Shown here: positions 1 to 7,567 of the stretch, piece after piece
How positions within the stretch are numbered: the stretch's first letter is position 1
Layout of the letters: each line of letters starts with the position of its first letter
Assembly (NCBI RefSeq): GCF_039613825.1
Contig: NZ_CP154826.1
Location: 3,844,001 to 3,908,000, forward strand
DNA from: Diaminobutyricibacter sp. McL0608
Lineage (GTDB): Bacteria; Actinomycetota; Actinomycetes; Actinomycetales; Microbacteriaceae
Reading direction: 5' to 3'
DNA length: 64,000 nucleotides
Notes under the pieces: generated by a model
What the model was told of the DNA's origin: nothing
The model's input: only the letters and a program-made list of their open reading frames with translations
Database searches by the model: none
Position numbers and translations under genes: made by a program

Positions 1-397
1 GGTAGCTCGTGTTCGCCTGGCCGAGGAGCGCATCGCGCGTGGATTCGAGCTGTGTCGCGATGTCGTTCCGGGCGGACTGTGACATGGAGCCGTTCGCGCC
101 CTGGATCACGCTGTCCCGCGCGCTCTTCAGCAGGCTGTAGGTCTGCGAGAGCGCGTTGTCCGCGCTCGTCAGCCACCCGTTGGCGTCGCTGATGTTGCGC
201 CCGTACTGGTCGACCGACTTCAGCGCCCCGCGCACCTGCAGCGCGCTGGCGACGGCCGACGGGTCGTCCGACGGAAGGTTCAGTTTCGACTGGGTGGTCG
301 CCGTGTTCTGCGCCGTCGCCAGGTTCGCGATGGCGGTCTGCAGGTTGCGGGCGTTGTCGCTGTAGATCGTCTGACTGGTGACTCTGCCGATCATCAT
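1..397 (-). CDS. flgL: flagellar hook-associated protein FlgL (HAP3), N-terminal part
   Basis: Only the first ~130 codons are inside the window; the gene continues beyond position 1. The readable N-terminus (MIGRVTSQTIYSDNARNLQT, then an Ala/Gln-rich helix and a LPSDDPSAVASALQ stretch) is typical of the flagellin-like D0 domain of FlgL, the hook-filament junction protein assembled distally to FlgK. Two ATG codons lie in tandem (397 and 394); the first overlaps the flgK stop codon in an ATGA arrangement, so the two junction proteins should be translationally coupled. Identity rests on the D0 signature and on the adjacent flgK. Confidence 0.85.
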   Translation of the reverse strand, partial: MMIGRVTSQTIYSDNARNLQTAIANLATAQNTATTQSKLNLPSDDPSAVASALQVRGALKSVDQYGRNISDANGWLTSADNALSQTYSLLKSARDSVIQGANGSMSQSARNDIATQLESTRDALLGQANTSY

Positions 398-1824
398 GCC
401 CTCCCGACGAGGCCGGTCTTGTTGATGAGAGTGTCGAGCATGTCGTCGACCGCCGTCATCACGCGCGCCGCCGCCTGGTACGACTTCTGCTGCGTGAGCA
501 TGTTCATGTTCTCCTCGTCGAGGTCGACGGATTCGACCGAGGCCTGGTTGCTGGTCGCCGTCTTGAGCGCACCGTCCGCGAGCGTCGACTGCTGGATCGC
601 CGTCTTCGCCTGGGCACCGACCGAGCTCACCACGTTGAGCCAGATGCTGTCGGGCGAGCCGGCCGCGACGCCGAGCTGTGAGAGCGCATCCGCCGCGGAG
701 CCGTCGAGTGCGCCTGCACCGGGCGTCCCCACGGCGATGTCCGCGGCAGTTGTCGCTACGACGCTGAGTCCGAGTGCCGCCGGCCCGGCCGCCGCGACCG
801 AGAAGAAGTCGAGTCCGGTCCGCCCATCCGTCGTCGCTGCAGCGTTGTGGATGCTGTTCACCTGGGTCGCGAGCGCCGTCGCCAGCTGGTTGTAGCTGGC
901 TGCGGTCTGTGCAAGCGGCCCGCCGGTGCCGCTGCCGTTCGCCGGGGCCACCAGTGCCAGTGCCCCCGCAAGCTCGCCGCTGTCGAGGCCGACGCTCTGC
1001 CCGGGCCGCTGCGTCCACTCGAGCAGGACCGGGGATCCGGCCGCCCCGACGAGGTTCGTCGCACCGGCGACCTGCACATGGTTGGCGTCGGTTCCCGTGA
1101 CGAGGAGATTGCCGCCGACGGTGACGTCGACCGTGCCGTCAGTCCGTTCGACGACTTTCCCCCCTGCGATCTGAGCGATCGTCGCGGTCAGTTGCGCGCG
1201 CTGATCGATCAGGTCGTTGGCCGTTCCGCCTGCCGCGAGCGTCTGCCGGATCGTCCGGTTCAGCGTCGCGACCTGGTCGGCGGTCGAGTTCAGTTCTGTT
1301 GCGAGTCCGTTGATCTGGGAGCGGGCGTCGGTCCAGGCCGCATCCGCTGCCTTGTAACCGGTCGCGATGGTCGTCGCGACCACTGCGGCATTCTGGATGA
1401 CGACCGAGCCCGTCGCCGGGTCCCCCGGCCGGTTCGCGAGATCTTGCCAGGACGCCCAGAACGTCTGGAGCTGAGATGAGATGCCGTTGTCGCCCGGTTC
1501 GTTGAAGGACTGCTCGAGCGAGGTGAGCGCGCTGCTCTGCACGCCGGCATACCCGGACTGCGCGGCGGCGCTGCGCACGGCCCCGTCGAGGAAGAGGTCG
1601 CCGATGCGCGAGACGCCCGTGATGGTGACGCCCTGTCCGGCCGACGTGCCGGGTGTGCTGAAGAGGGTGGCCGACGCGGGCGCGGAGGCCGCGATCGCCG
1701 TCAGGCTCTGACGGGTGTATCCGGCCGTGCCTGCGTTCGTGATGTTCTGGCCGGTGACGTCGAGCGCCGCCCGTGCCGCCTGAAGTCCCGAGTATGCGAC
1801 GCTCAGTCCGCCGAAGGTGCTCAT
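394..1824 (-). CDS. flgK: flagellar hook-associated protein FlgK (HAP1)
   Basis: 476 residues, within the family range for short FlgK proteins. The N-terminus (MSTFGGLSVAYSGLQAARAA, then a TGQNITNAGTAGYTRQ motif) is the conserved flagellar rod/hook D0 domain, and the C-terminus (SVDLDEENMNMLTQQKSYQA, then AARVMTAVDDMLDTLIN) is its helical partner. FlgK forms the first junction ring between hook and filament after export by the flagellar type III apparatus. The start follows the FlgN-like gene by one base, and the end overlaps flgL, so this is one transcriptional unit. A much longer reading frame exists upstream, but it runs antisense-like through the FlgN gene and lacks support. Confidence 0.95.
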   Translation of the reverse strand: MSTFGGLSVAYSGLQAARAALDVTGQNITNAGTAGYTRQSLTAIAASAPASATLFSTPGTSAGQGVTITGVSRIGDLFLDGAVRSAAAQSGYAGVQSSALTSLEQSFNEPGDNGISSQLQTFWASWQDLANRPGDPATGSVVIQNAAVVATTIATGYKAADAAWTDARSQINGLATELNSTADQVATLNRTIRQTLAAGGTANDLIDQRAQLTATIAQIAGGKVVERTDGTVDVTVGGNLLVTGTDANHVQVAGATNLVGAAGSPVLLEWTQRPGQSVGLDSGELAGALALVAPANGSGTGGPLAQTAASYNQLATALATQVNSIHNAAATTDGRTGLDFFSVAAAGPAALGLSVVATTAADIAVGTPGAGALDGSAADALSQLGVAAGSPDSIWLNVVSSVGAQAKTAIQQSTLADGALKTATSNQASVESVDLDEENMNMLTQQKSYQAAARVMTAVDDMLDTLINKTGLVGRA

Positions 1825-1825
1825 C

Positions 1826-2311
1826 TCAGATGTCCTTGTCGAGAAGCTGCGCGCCCGCGGGCTGGAACCCGCTGTGGCCGCGCGAATCGTATGTGCTGAG
1901 GGTCGCATCCAGTGACGAGATCGTCTCCTGCGTCGACCGGATGGCGGAGCGCAGCAGGTGCGAGTTCGTGTCCCGCAGGGTTCGGATGCGCTCCGCGAGT
2001 TCCAGGAGCGCGCCCAGGTGGGCCGCGAAGATGTCGGCCCAGACCGCATCCGGTGCAGCTTCGACGATCTCGCGGAGTGACGCGCGCCCGTCGATCTCCC
2101 ACTCTTCTCCGAGGCGTTCGATCTCGAGGTCGCGAATGAGATTCAGTTTGCGGAGGGCGCCGACGACGTCATCGATCTCGTCGGTGACGCGTCCGATCCA
2201 TTTCGAGTTCCCCGCCGTGAGCAGCAGGTGCTCGACTTCGAGTTTGTACTCGAGGATCTCGAAGAGGTTCCGTTCTCTCCACAACGACGCTGAAAGTTCA
2301 TTCGCGCCCAT
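1826..2311 (-). CDS. flgN: FlgN-like flagellar export chaperone
   Basis: 161 residues, almost entirely helical and charged, starting MGANELSASLWRERNLFEIL. Size, helical content and location directly before flgK-flgL match FlgN, the cytoplasmic chaperone that holds FlgK and FlgL before export. The ATG at 2311 follows a GGGAGG ribosome binding site and fits better than an in-frame ATG 15 bases upstream. The C-terminus carries a LSTYDSRGHSG tail. It is homologous to the divergent gene at 3929-4450. Primary sequence conservation in FlgN is low, so the name rests on context plus fold. Confidence 0.75.
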   Translation of the reverse strand: MGANELSASLWRERNLFEILEYKLEVEHLLLTAGNSKWIGRVTDEIDDVVGALRKLNLIRDLEIERLGEEWEIDGRASLREIVEAAPDAVWADIFAAHLGALLELAERIRTLRDTNSHLLRSAIRSTQETISSLDATLSTYDSRGHSGFQPAGAQLLDKDI

Positions 2312-2365
2312 GCACCGGCCTCCCAAGCTGTTCGAGATCGACTCTCGGCAGGCGCGGCGAAAATG

Positions 2366-2728
2366 TTAGATTCCGGGCCCGAGAAGGTCGAAATACACCG
2401 GGTGCGGCGCCGATTCGACGTGGACAGAGTCGATGGCCGCGGCGTGCCGCGCATGCGTCTGGCGCACGTCTTCGAGGTAACGGATGGCGTGCAGCTGGGC
2501 CTCGAGGATGCGCGCTGCGCGTTCGACGAGTTCCGGCGGGATGGGGCCGAGCGCAATGGGGGGCCTCCACGGCACGGGGTGCGTCGCGCGCTCGACGGCG
2601 ACCTGGAGTTCGACTTCGAATCGGGCGAGGGCGTCTTCCCAGCTGCGGACGGGAACGAACGGGTCGAGCAGGTCGGCGTCGTCGGCATCGATGGCGGGGA
2701 CGTTGGTCGCCTCTGCGGGTTCCTGCAT
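2366..2728 (-). CDS. hypothetical protein of the flagellar cluster
   Basis: 120 residues, acidic N-terminus followed by a predicted helical region (PPELVERAARILEAQLHAIR). No signal peptide, membrane segment or recognised domain is visible. It lies between the flagellar sigma factor and the FlgN-like chaperone on the same strand, with an AAGGAGC ribosome binding site at proper spacing before the ATG at 2728, so it is very probably translated and co-transcribed with the flagellar genes. A role in motility or its regulation is an inference from position only. Confidence 0.7.
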   Translation of the reverse strand: MQEPAEATNVPAIDADDADLLDPFVPVRSWEDALARFEVELQVAVERATHPVPWRPPIALGPIPPELVERAARILEAQLHAIRYLEDVRQTHARHAAAIDSVHVESAPHPVYFDLLGPGI

Positions 2729-2763
2729 GATCTTGCTCCTTGCTGTGAGTAAGAGGATGGTGC

Positions 2764-3579
2764 TCAGGATGCGGTGCGTGCGTGAGCGTGTTCGAGACCG
2801 AGCCGCGCGACACCGGCGACTGCCGCGTGCTGCGCGAGGCGGGCCAGGTAGGCGCTGCGCCGGGCCTGCGTCGTCTTGGCTTCGATGACCGCGGCTTCGC
2901 CTTCGTTCGCGTAGTGGGTGGACATTCCCTCCCGGATCAGCCGGATCGCCTCTGAGCGCTGCTGCGAGACGGCGGAGTGCGTGATTCCGAGTTCTTCTGC
3001 GACCTCCTTGACCGAGCGGTCCTCGAAGTAGATCGCCTGGACCACGAAGCGCATCTTGTCGGGAAGCGCCGCGACGGCGGCCCGGAGGTAGGCGGTCTGT
3101 TCGCGTTCGACGGCTGTCTCCTCCGGGGAGGCGAGCGGCGAGACCAGGAGGTCCGCCGTACTGTCGTCGATGGTGGTGACCGTGCGCGAGGCGTCGGACA
3201 GCGCGGCCGCCGCGGCCTCCCGGTCGACGCCGAGCGCGTTCGCGATCTCAGTGACATCCGGAGTGCGTCCGAGGGCGGCGGTCAGGCTCTCCTGGACGGA
3301 CAGCGTCTCCTTGATGCGCTTGCGTGCCGAACGGGTCGCCCAGTCGCTGGAGCGCATCTCGTCGGCGAATGCCCCGACGATGCGGTTGCGGGCGTAGGCG
3401 CCGAACGGGATGCCCAGTGTCGGGTCGAAGGCATCGGCCGCGGTGACGAGCGCGAGTGCTCCGGCTGACGCCAGGTCATCACGTGACAGGTGCGATGCGC
3501 GAGCGCACAGGTCGGAGACCAGGTACCCGACGAGCGGCAGATTCTCGGTGACAAGCTTGTTGCGGTCGGTTCGGTTCAC
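2764..3579 (-). CDS. FliA/WhiG-type sigma-70 family sigma factor
   Basis: 271 residues. Region 2 is visible around residues 40-85 (DPTLGIPFGAYARNRIVGAF, then a DEMRSSDW core-binding/-10 recognition segment), region 3 around 100-125 (LGRTPDVTEIANALGVD) and region 4 as a helix-turn-helix around 180-215 (KEVAEELGITHSAVSQQRSE). This architecture is that of the flagellar/sporulation sigma-28 class. At the head of a flagellar operon it is most likely the motility sigma factor, but WhiG-like or general functions cannot be excluded. It starts with GTG at 3579 and carries about 40 extra C-terminal residues rich in Ala/Arg beyond region 4. Confidence 0.85.
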   Translation of the reverse strand: MNRTDRNKLVTENLPLVGYLVSDLCARASHLSRDDLASAGALALVTAADAFDPTLGIPFGAYARNRIVGAFADEMRSSDWATRSARKRIKETLSVQESLTAALGRTPDVTEIANALGVDREAAAAALSDASRTVTTIDDSTADLLVSPLASPEETAVEREQTAYLRAAVAALPDKMRFVVQAIYFEDRSVKEVAEELGITHSAVSQQRSEAIRLIREGMSTHYANEGEAAVIEAKTTQARRSAYLARLAQHAAVAGVARLGLEHAHARTAS

Positions 3580-3928
3580 GCGGGGGACCCCTTGAGCGTC
3601 TGTTTCTTCGAGCCACGGGAAGGCTCGAACGGTGATCGGACGGTGGATGCTCGGTCAGGGTCGGGTACCGAACATGAGCGCAGGGTATTCGCTCGTTGCT
3701 CACGCTAACAACGGTCCGGTCGATTCCGGGGGGTGTCTTCTCCCCCACTACGGGGCGCAATGTACCCCCAGATCGGGCGATACCGAATCGGGGGGTTGCG
3801 CCGGCCGTCCACCCTCTTCTCGGCATGTTGTTGCGCGATTTCTCGCGCCGGTACGGGCTGAGATCGTAGAGTCTGAAATACCGCGGCCGAGCGTGAGCCT
3901 GGCGGAGTTCCACCCGAGAGGAAGCCAC
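3580..3928. promoter_or_regulatory. divergent intergenic region of the flagellar sigma and FlgN-paralogue genes
   Basis: This 349-bp region carries the start signals of both divergent genes. Positions 3725-3798 are unusual: two similar G-rich elements (GATTCCGGGGGGTG at 3722-3735 and GAATCGGGGGGTTG at 3785-3798) lie about 60 bases apart, and C-runs at 3742-3746 and 3765-3769 oppose them, so that CCCCC and GGGGG arms can pair across the spacer. This may be a regulator-binding region for motility genes. No convincing sigma-28 or sigma-70 promoter hexamers could be fixed by eye. Confidence 0.35.
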
Positions 3929-4450
3929 GTGGGGGCAACCGAACTGTCGGCACAGCTCTGGAAGGAGCGTGCCCTCATCGAGCTGCTGCTGTTCAAGCTC
4001 GACGAATTGGAGCTCATCGTCGCCGACAACCGGTCGCGCTGGGTCCCGCGGGCCACCAAGGAGATCGAGCAGGTGCTCGATCGGATGAGCACCGCCGGAC
4101 TCGCGCGCGCCATCGACGTCTCCGGTGTCGCCGAGGAGTGGGGATGCTCGCCCGAAGCCGGCCTGCGCGAACTGGTGGCCGCGGCGCCGGCGGGCGTCTG
4201 GGGGGACCTTCTCGACTCGCACCTGCAGGCGCTTCTCGACCTCGCCGGCGAGGTCCGCGAGGCGACGCAGACGTGCCAGCGTCTGTTGCGCTCCGCGATG
4301 GAGTGGGTGCCCGACTCTGGGCTGACAGCCGCCATCCCGCCCGACGCCGAGCAGTCGCTCGAGACCGCAACGCACGACGCCAACTACCGCCTGGCGCTGG
4401 CCGTCACCGCACGCGTCCTCCGACCCGCGCTGGAGGATTTCCTCCGCTAG
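3929..4450 (+). CDS. second FlgN-like protein (paralogue)
   Basis: 173 residues from a GTG start at 3929, preceded by a GAGAGGAAG ribosome binding site. The first ~130 residues align with the FlgN-like protein at 1826-2311: GATELSAQLWKERALIELL against GANELSASLWRERNLFEIL, then matching EEW, LRELV.AAP..VW and LLRSA positions. The C-terminal 40 residues are unrelated and the partner's TYDSRG tail is absent. It is transcribed away from the flagellar operon, so it may be an accessory export chaperone or a regulator derived from one. Its stop lies five bases from the convergent amidase stop. Confidence 0.75.
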   Translation: MGATELSAQLWKERALIELLLFKLDELELIVADNRSRWVPRATKEIEQVLDRMSTAGLARAIDVSGVAEEWGCSPEAGLRELVAAAPAGVWGDLLDSHLQALLDLAGEVREATQTCQRLLRSAMEWVPDSGLTAAIPPDAEQSLETATHDANYRLALAVTARVLRPALEDFLR

Positions 4451-4454
4451 CGTT

Positions 4455-6535
4455 CTACGCGATCCCGCCGGTGACGGTCCACGCCGCCCCGGCTGCCCCG
4501 TCTCATCGTGGGCGACCGCGACGACGAGACTTCCGTACGGCTCCCGCCATTCGCTGTGGACGGCCTCGTGCTCTGCGGCCGCAACCCGGGCGGATGCACG
4601 GAACCTGTCGCCGTCGCGGCTCACGTCGACAGCGCTCCCGTTCACGAACACGGCGATGTCCTCCACAGCCGCTGTCGAGACGACGGATCCTACGATCACG
4701 ATCGCCACCATCCCCTCTGCGTCCGCCTCCCCCAGGGACGCCTCGACCCGCACCTCCGGGCCGCTCACCGCATCCCCACCCGCACGGGACGCGCCTGCCA
4801 CGTCGAGAGGGACGGCGTGCCCCGAGCGGGCGGGCACATCCGCCCCGTTGTACAACGCAGGCGTGCGTGGCGGCGCAGCGCGGCGAGCGCCGGTGCTCTC
4901 GAACGCCGAGGCGTACCGCAGCAGCTCCGAGTCGCTGTAGGCCTTGCCGGCGAACGTGAGCCCCACGGGCATCCCGATGTCGCTCATCACGCCCATCGGC
5001 ACCGTGACCGTCGGGATTCCGAGGTGCCGCGGCACCAGGTTGCCGTTCGCCACCCAGGTCCCATTGCGCCAGCCGAGGTCGGCAGAAGCGGGGTTCACGT
5101 CCATGTCCGCAGGTCCCACGTCGGCGACGGCGGGGAAGACCACGACATCGAGTCCGCCCGCGTCCATCCACTCTTCGAGGTCGACCCGGCGCGTCTCCTC
5201 GAGGCCGCGGATCCCTTCCTCGATCAGCGGGATGCGCTCCAGCGGTGTGATCCCCGCGGCCCGCGCCCGCGCGACGTAGTCGGCGATGTCGAAGTCGAAG
5301 TCCCCGTAGCGATCAGGGATCGCACCCGTCGGCTGCGGGAAGATCTTCGGGCCGTCGACGTCGGCCAGCGCATGCAGTGCCGGGTCGCCGTTCGCCTCGA
5401 GGAAGTCATGCCACGCCAGCATCGACAGCTCCCAGATCTCCTGGTCGGCAAAGCCTTCCGGCACGATGCCGCGGTCGACCATGTTCTGCGCGCCGTCGCG
5501 ATCCTTCTCGTAGTTCGAGACCACGGGGAAGTCGACCTCGACGACCTCCGCGCCCGCCGCCTCCAGGTCGCGGCGTGCCCGCTCCCACAGTGCGATGACG
5601 GATGCCCGGGTCGCGATCGGCTCGCGCGCACCGCTGTCCGCGTTGACGTACATGCGCGGGATGCCGACCCGGCGCCCCCGCAGAGCGTCACGATCGCGCA
5701 GCGCCGCATACGATTCCGGCCGCACCTCCGATGCCGCAGGAAGCCGCACCCACGGCTGCGTGCGCCAGAAGTCGCCGCGCGTGTCGGCGTCGTCGGCCAC
5801 GATCACGTCGAGCACGGCCAGGAGGTCGTCGACCGTGCGTGTGTGCGGGACCACCACATCCATCGTCGGCACCAGCGGCCAGTTGCCACGCACCGAGATC
5901 ACGCCGCGCGACGGTGTGTAGGCGACGAGACCGTTGTTCGAGGCGGGCGCGCGGCCGGACGACCAGGTCTCCTCCCCCAGGCCGAAGGCGGCGAAGCTCG
6001 CGGCCGTCGCCGTGCCAGACCCGTTGGACGACCCCGACCCGAATGCCGCGGTCAGGTAGTCGCCGTTGTACGGGCTCTCCGCGCGCCCGTAGACGCCGCG
6101 CTGCATCCCGCCGTTGGCCATCGGCGGCATGTTCGTGAGGCCGATGAGCACGGCGCCCGCATCGCGGAGGCGCGCGATGGTGAACGCGTCATCGGATGCG
6201 ACGAGGTCGCGGAATGCGGGCGAACCGGCGGCGACCGTGAGCCCCCGAACCTTGTAACTGTCTTTGGCGGTGTACGGGATGCCGTCGAGCGGGCCGAGCG
6301 TCTCGCCGCGCGCCCGACGCGCATCCGAGGCCCGCGCATCCGCGAACATGTCCGGGTTCAGCACCGGCACGGCGTTCAGCCGGATGCCGTGCCGGTCGTA
6401 CGCCGCGATGCGGTTCAGGTAGCGGGCGACCAGGTCGACGCTCGTCGCCCAGCCGGCCTCGAGCGCGTCACGCAGCTCGGCGATCGTCGCCTCGACCACC
6501 GTGAACGCCGGCGTTCCCGGGGGCACCTCGGTCAT
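4455..6535 (-). CDS. amidase signature-family hydrolase with an apparent frameshift near the C-terminus
   Basis: Start ATG at 6535 overlaps the preceding stop (ATGA). The amidase-signature Ser-Ser-Lys triad is present: Lys in IPYTAKDSYKVRG, cis-Ser in SGSSNGSGTA and nucleophile Ser in GEETWSSGRAPASNNGL. It should hydrolyse a C-N amide bond of an unknown substrate. After about 680 codons the frame loses its stop and would run antisense through the FlgN paralogue. Shifting frame near 4496-4499 (a C4 run on the plus strand) restores a C-terminus ending WTVTGGIA and a TAG at 4455, four bases from the convergent gene. Total length is 2081 nt, not divisible by three, so one base is missing. The C-terminal ~120 residues after the catalytic domain look like an extra beta-rich domain. 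Confidence 0.75.
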
Positions 6536-7567
6536 GCTCCCGCTCCCTGCCACACGGGCTGCTGCTGGGTGATGCAGTGGATGCCGCCCGCGCGCCAGGA
6601 TCTCGCGCGCATCCACCGTGACCACGGTGCGTCCCGGATAGACCTCTGCCAGCAGGTCGCGCGCCCGGGCATCCGCCCTCTCCTCGCCATAGCCGCAGGC
6701 GATGACGCCGTCGTTGACGACCAGGTGGTTGACGTAGTTCCAGTCGACGAACCCCTCGTCGTCGGTGAGCGTCTCGGGCGCGGGAAGGTCGACGATGTTC
6801 CACTCGCGGCCGGCGGCATCCCGTGTTCCCTCCAGGAATGCGCGCAGGTCACGGCACACCTCGAAGTCGGGATGCGCCGGGTTCTGCTGCTGGTGCAGCA
6901 CCAGCGTCCCCGGAGACGGGATGGCCGCGATCATGTCCACATGGCCTCGCGTGCCGAACTCCTCGTAGTCGCGGGTGAGGCCGCGCGGAAGCCAGATGAC
7001 GTGGCTGGCGCCGATCGTGCGCTCCAGTTCGAGTTCGACCCGCAGCTTGTCCGCATACGGGTTGCGCCCGGGGTCGACCTGCACCGTCTCGGTCACGATG
7101 ACCGTGCCCTCGCCGTCGACATGGATGGCGCCGCCCTCGTTCACGAGCGTCGACGAGACGAGTCGCGCATCCGTGAGCCCCGCGATGAATCGCGCGATCT
7201 CGCGGTCGTTGCCCCAGTTCGCCCACTCCTGGGCGCCCCAGCCGTTGAAGATCCAGTCGACGGCGCCGAGCGTGCCCGACTCGTCGAAGACGAACGTCGG
7301 ACCGAAGTCGCGCATCCAGAAGTCGTCGAGCGGCGCCTCGACCAGCTCGATCTGCGACGAGAGCATCCGGCGCGCACGGTCGCGTTCGACCGGGTCGACC
7401 ACCATGGTCACCGGCTCGAACTCCATGATCGCGTGGGCGACGGAGGTCCAGGCCTCGTAGCCGGCTTCGGCTTCGGCACCCGGCTCGCCGAGGGTCACCC
7501 CGGGCCGCGGGAAGGCCATCCAGATCCGTTCGTGCGGTGCCGTCTCGGCGGGCATCTTCCAGGTCAT
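6532..7567 (-). pseudogene. aguA: agmatine deiminase-family gene, frameshifted before the catalytic cysteine
   Basis: The first ~320 codons read as a full peptidylarginine/agmatine deiminase-family protein (MPAETAPHERIWMAFPR, PLDDFWMRDFGPTFV, NEGGAIHVDGEGTV, FGTRGHVDMIAAIPS). The conserved end GGIHCITQQQPV, with the nucleophilic Cys, is encoded in a different frame, and the region spans 1036 nt (3n+1). The shift lies near 6583-6592 in a GC-rich run (+1 or -2). In the present sequence the frame instead continues as RHPLHHP and fuses with the amidase. If real, it abolishes activity; if a sequencing error, the enzyme is intact and would hydrolyse agmatine to N-carbamoylputrescine and ammonia, or a related guanidine. 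The start overlaps the permease stop. Confidence 0.75.

Noticed and set aside
394-2049. FlgK reading frame extended 75 codons upstream
   Set aside because: The extension overlaps the FlgN-like gene in another frame and is Arg/Ser/Pro-rich shadow sequence; the conserved FlgK N-terminus begins at 1824.
3479-7567. A single 1362-residue reading frame covering the deiminase, the amidase and sequence antisense to the FlgN paralogue
   Set aside because: It exists only because two frameshifts remove stops. The internal ATGA overlap, the displaced conserved ends and the antisense tail show two separate genes.
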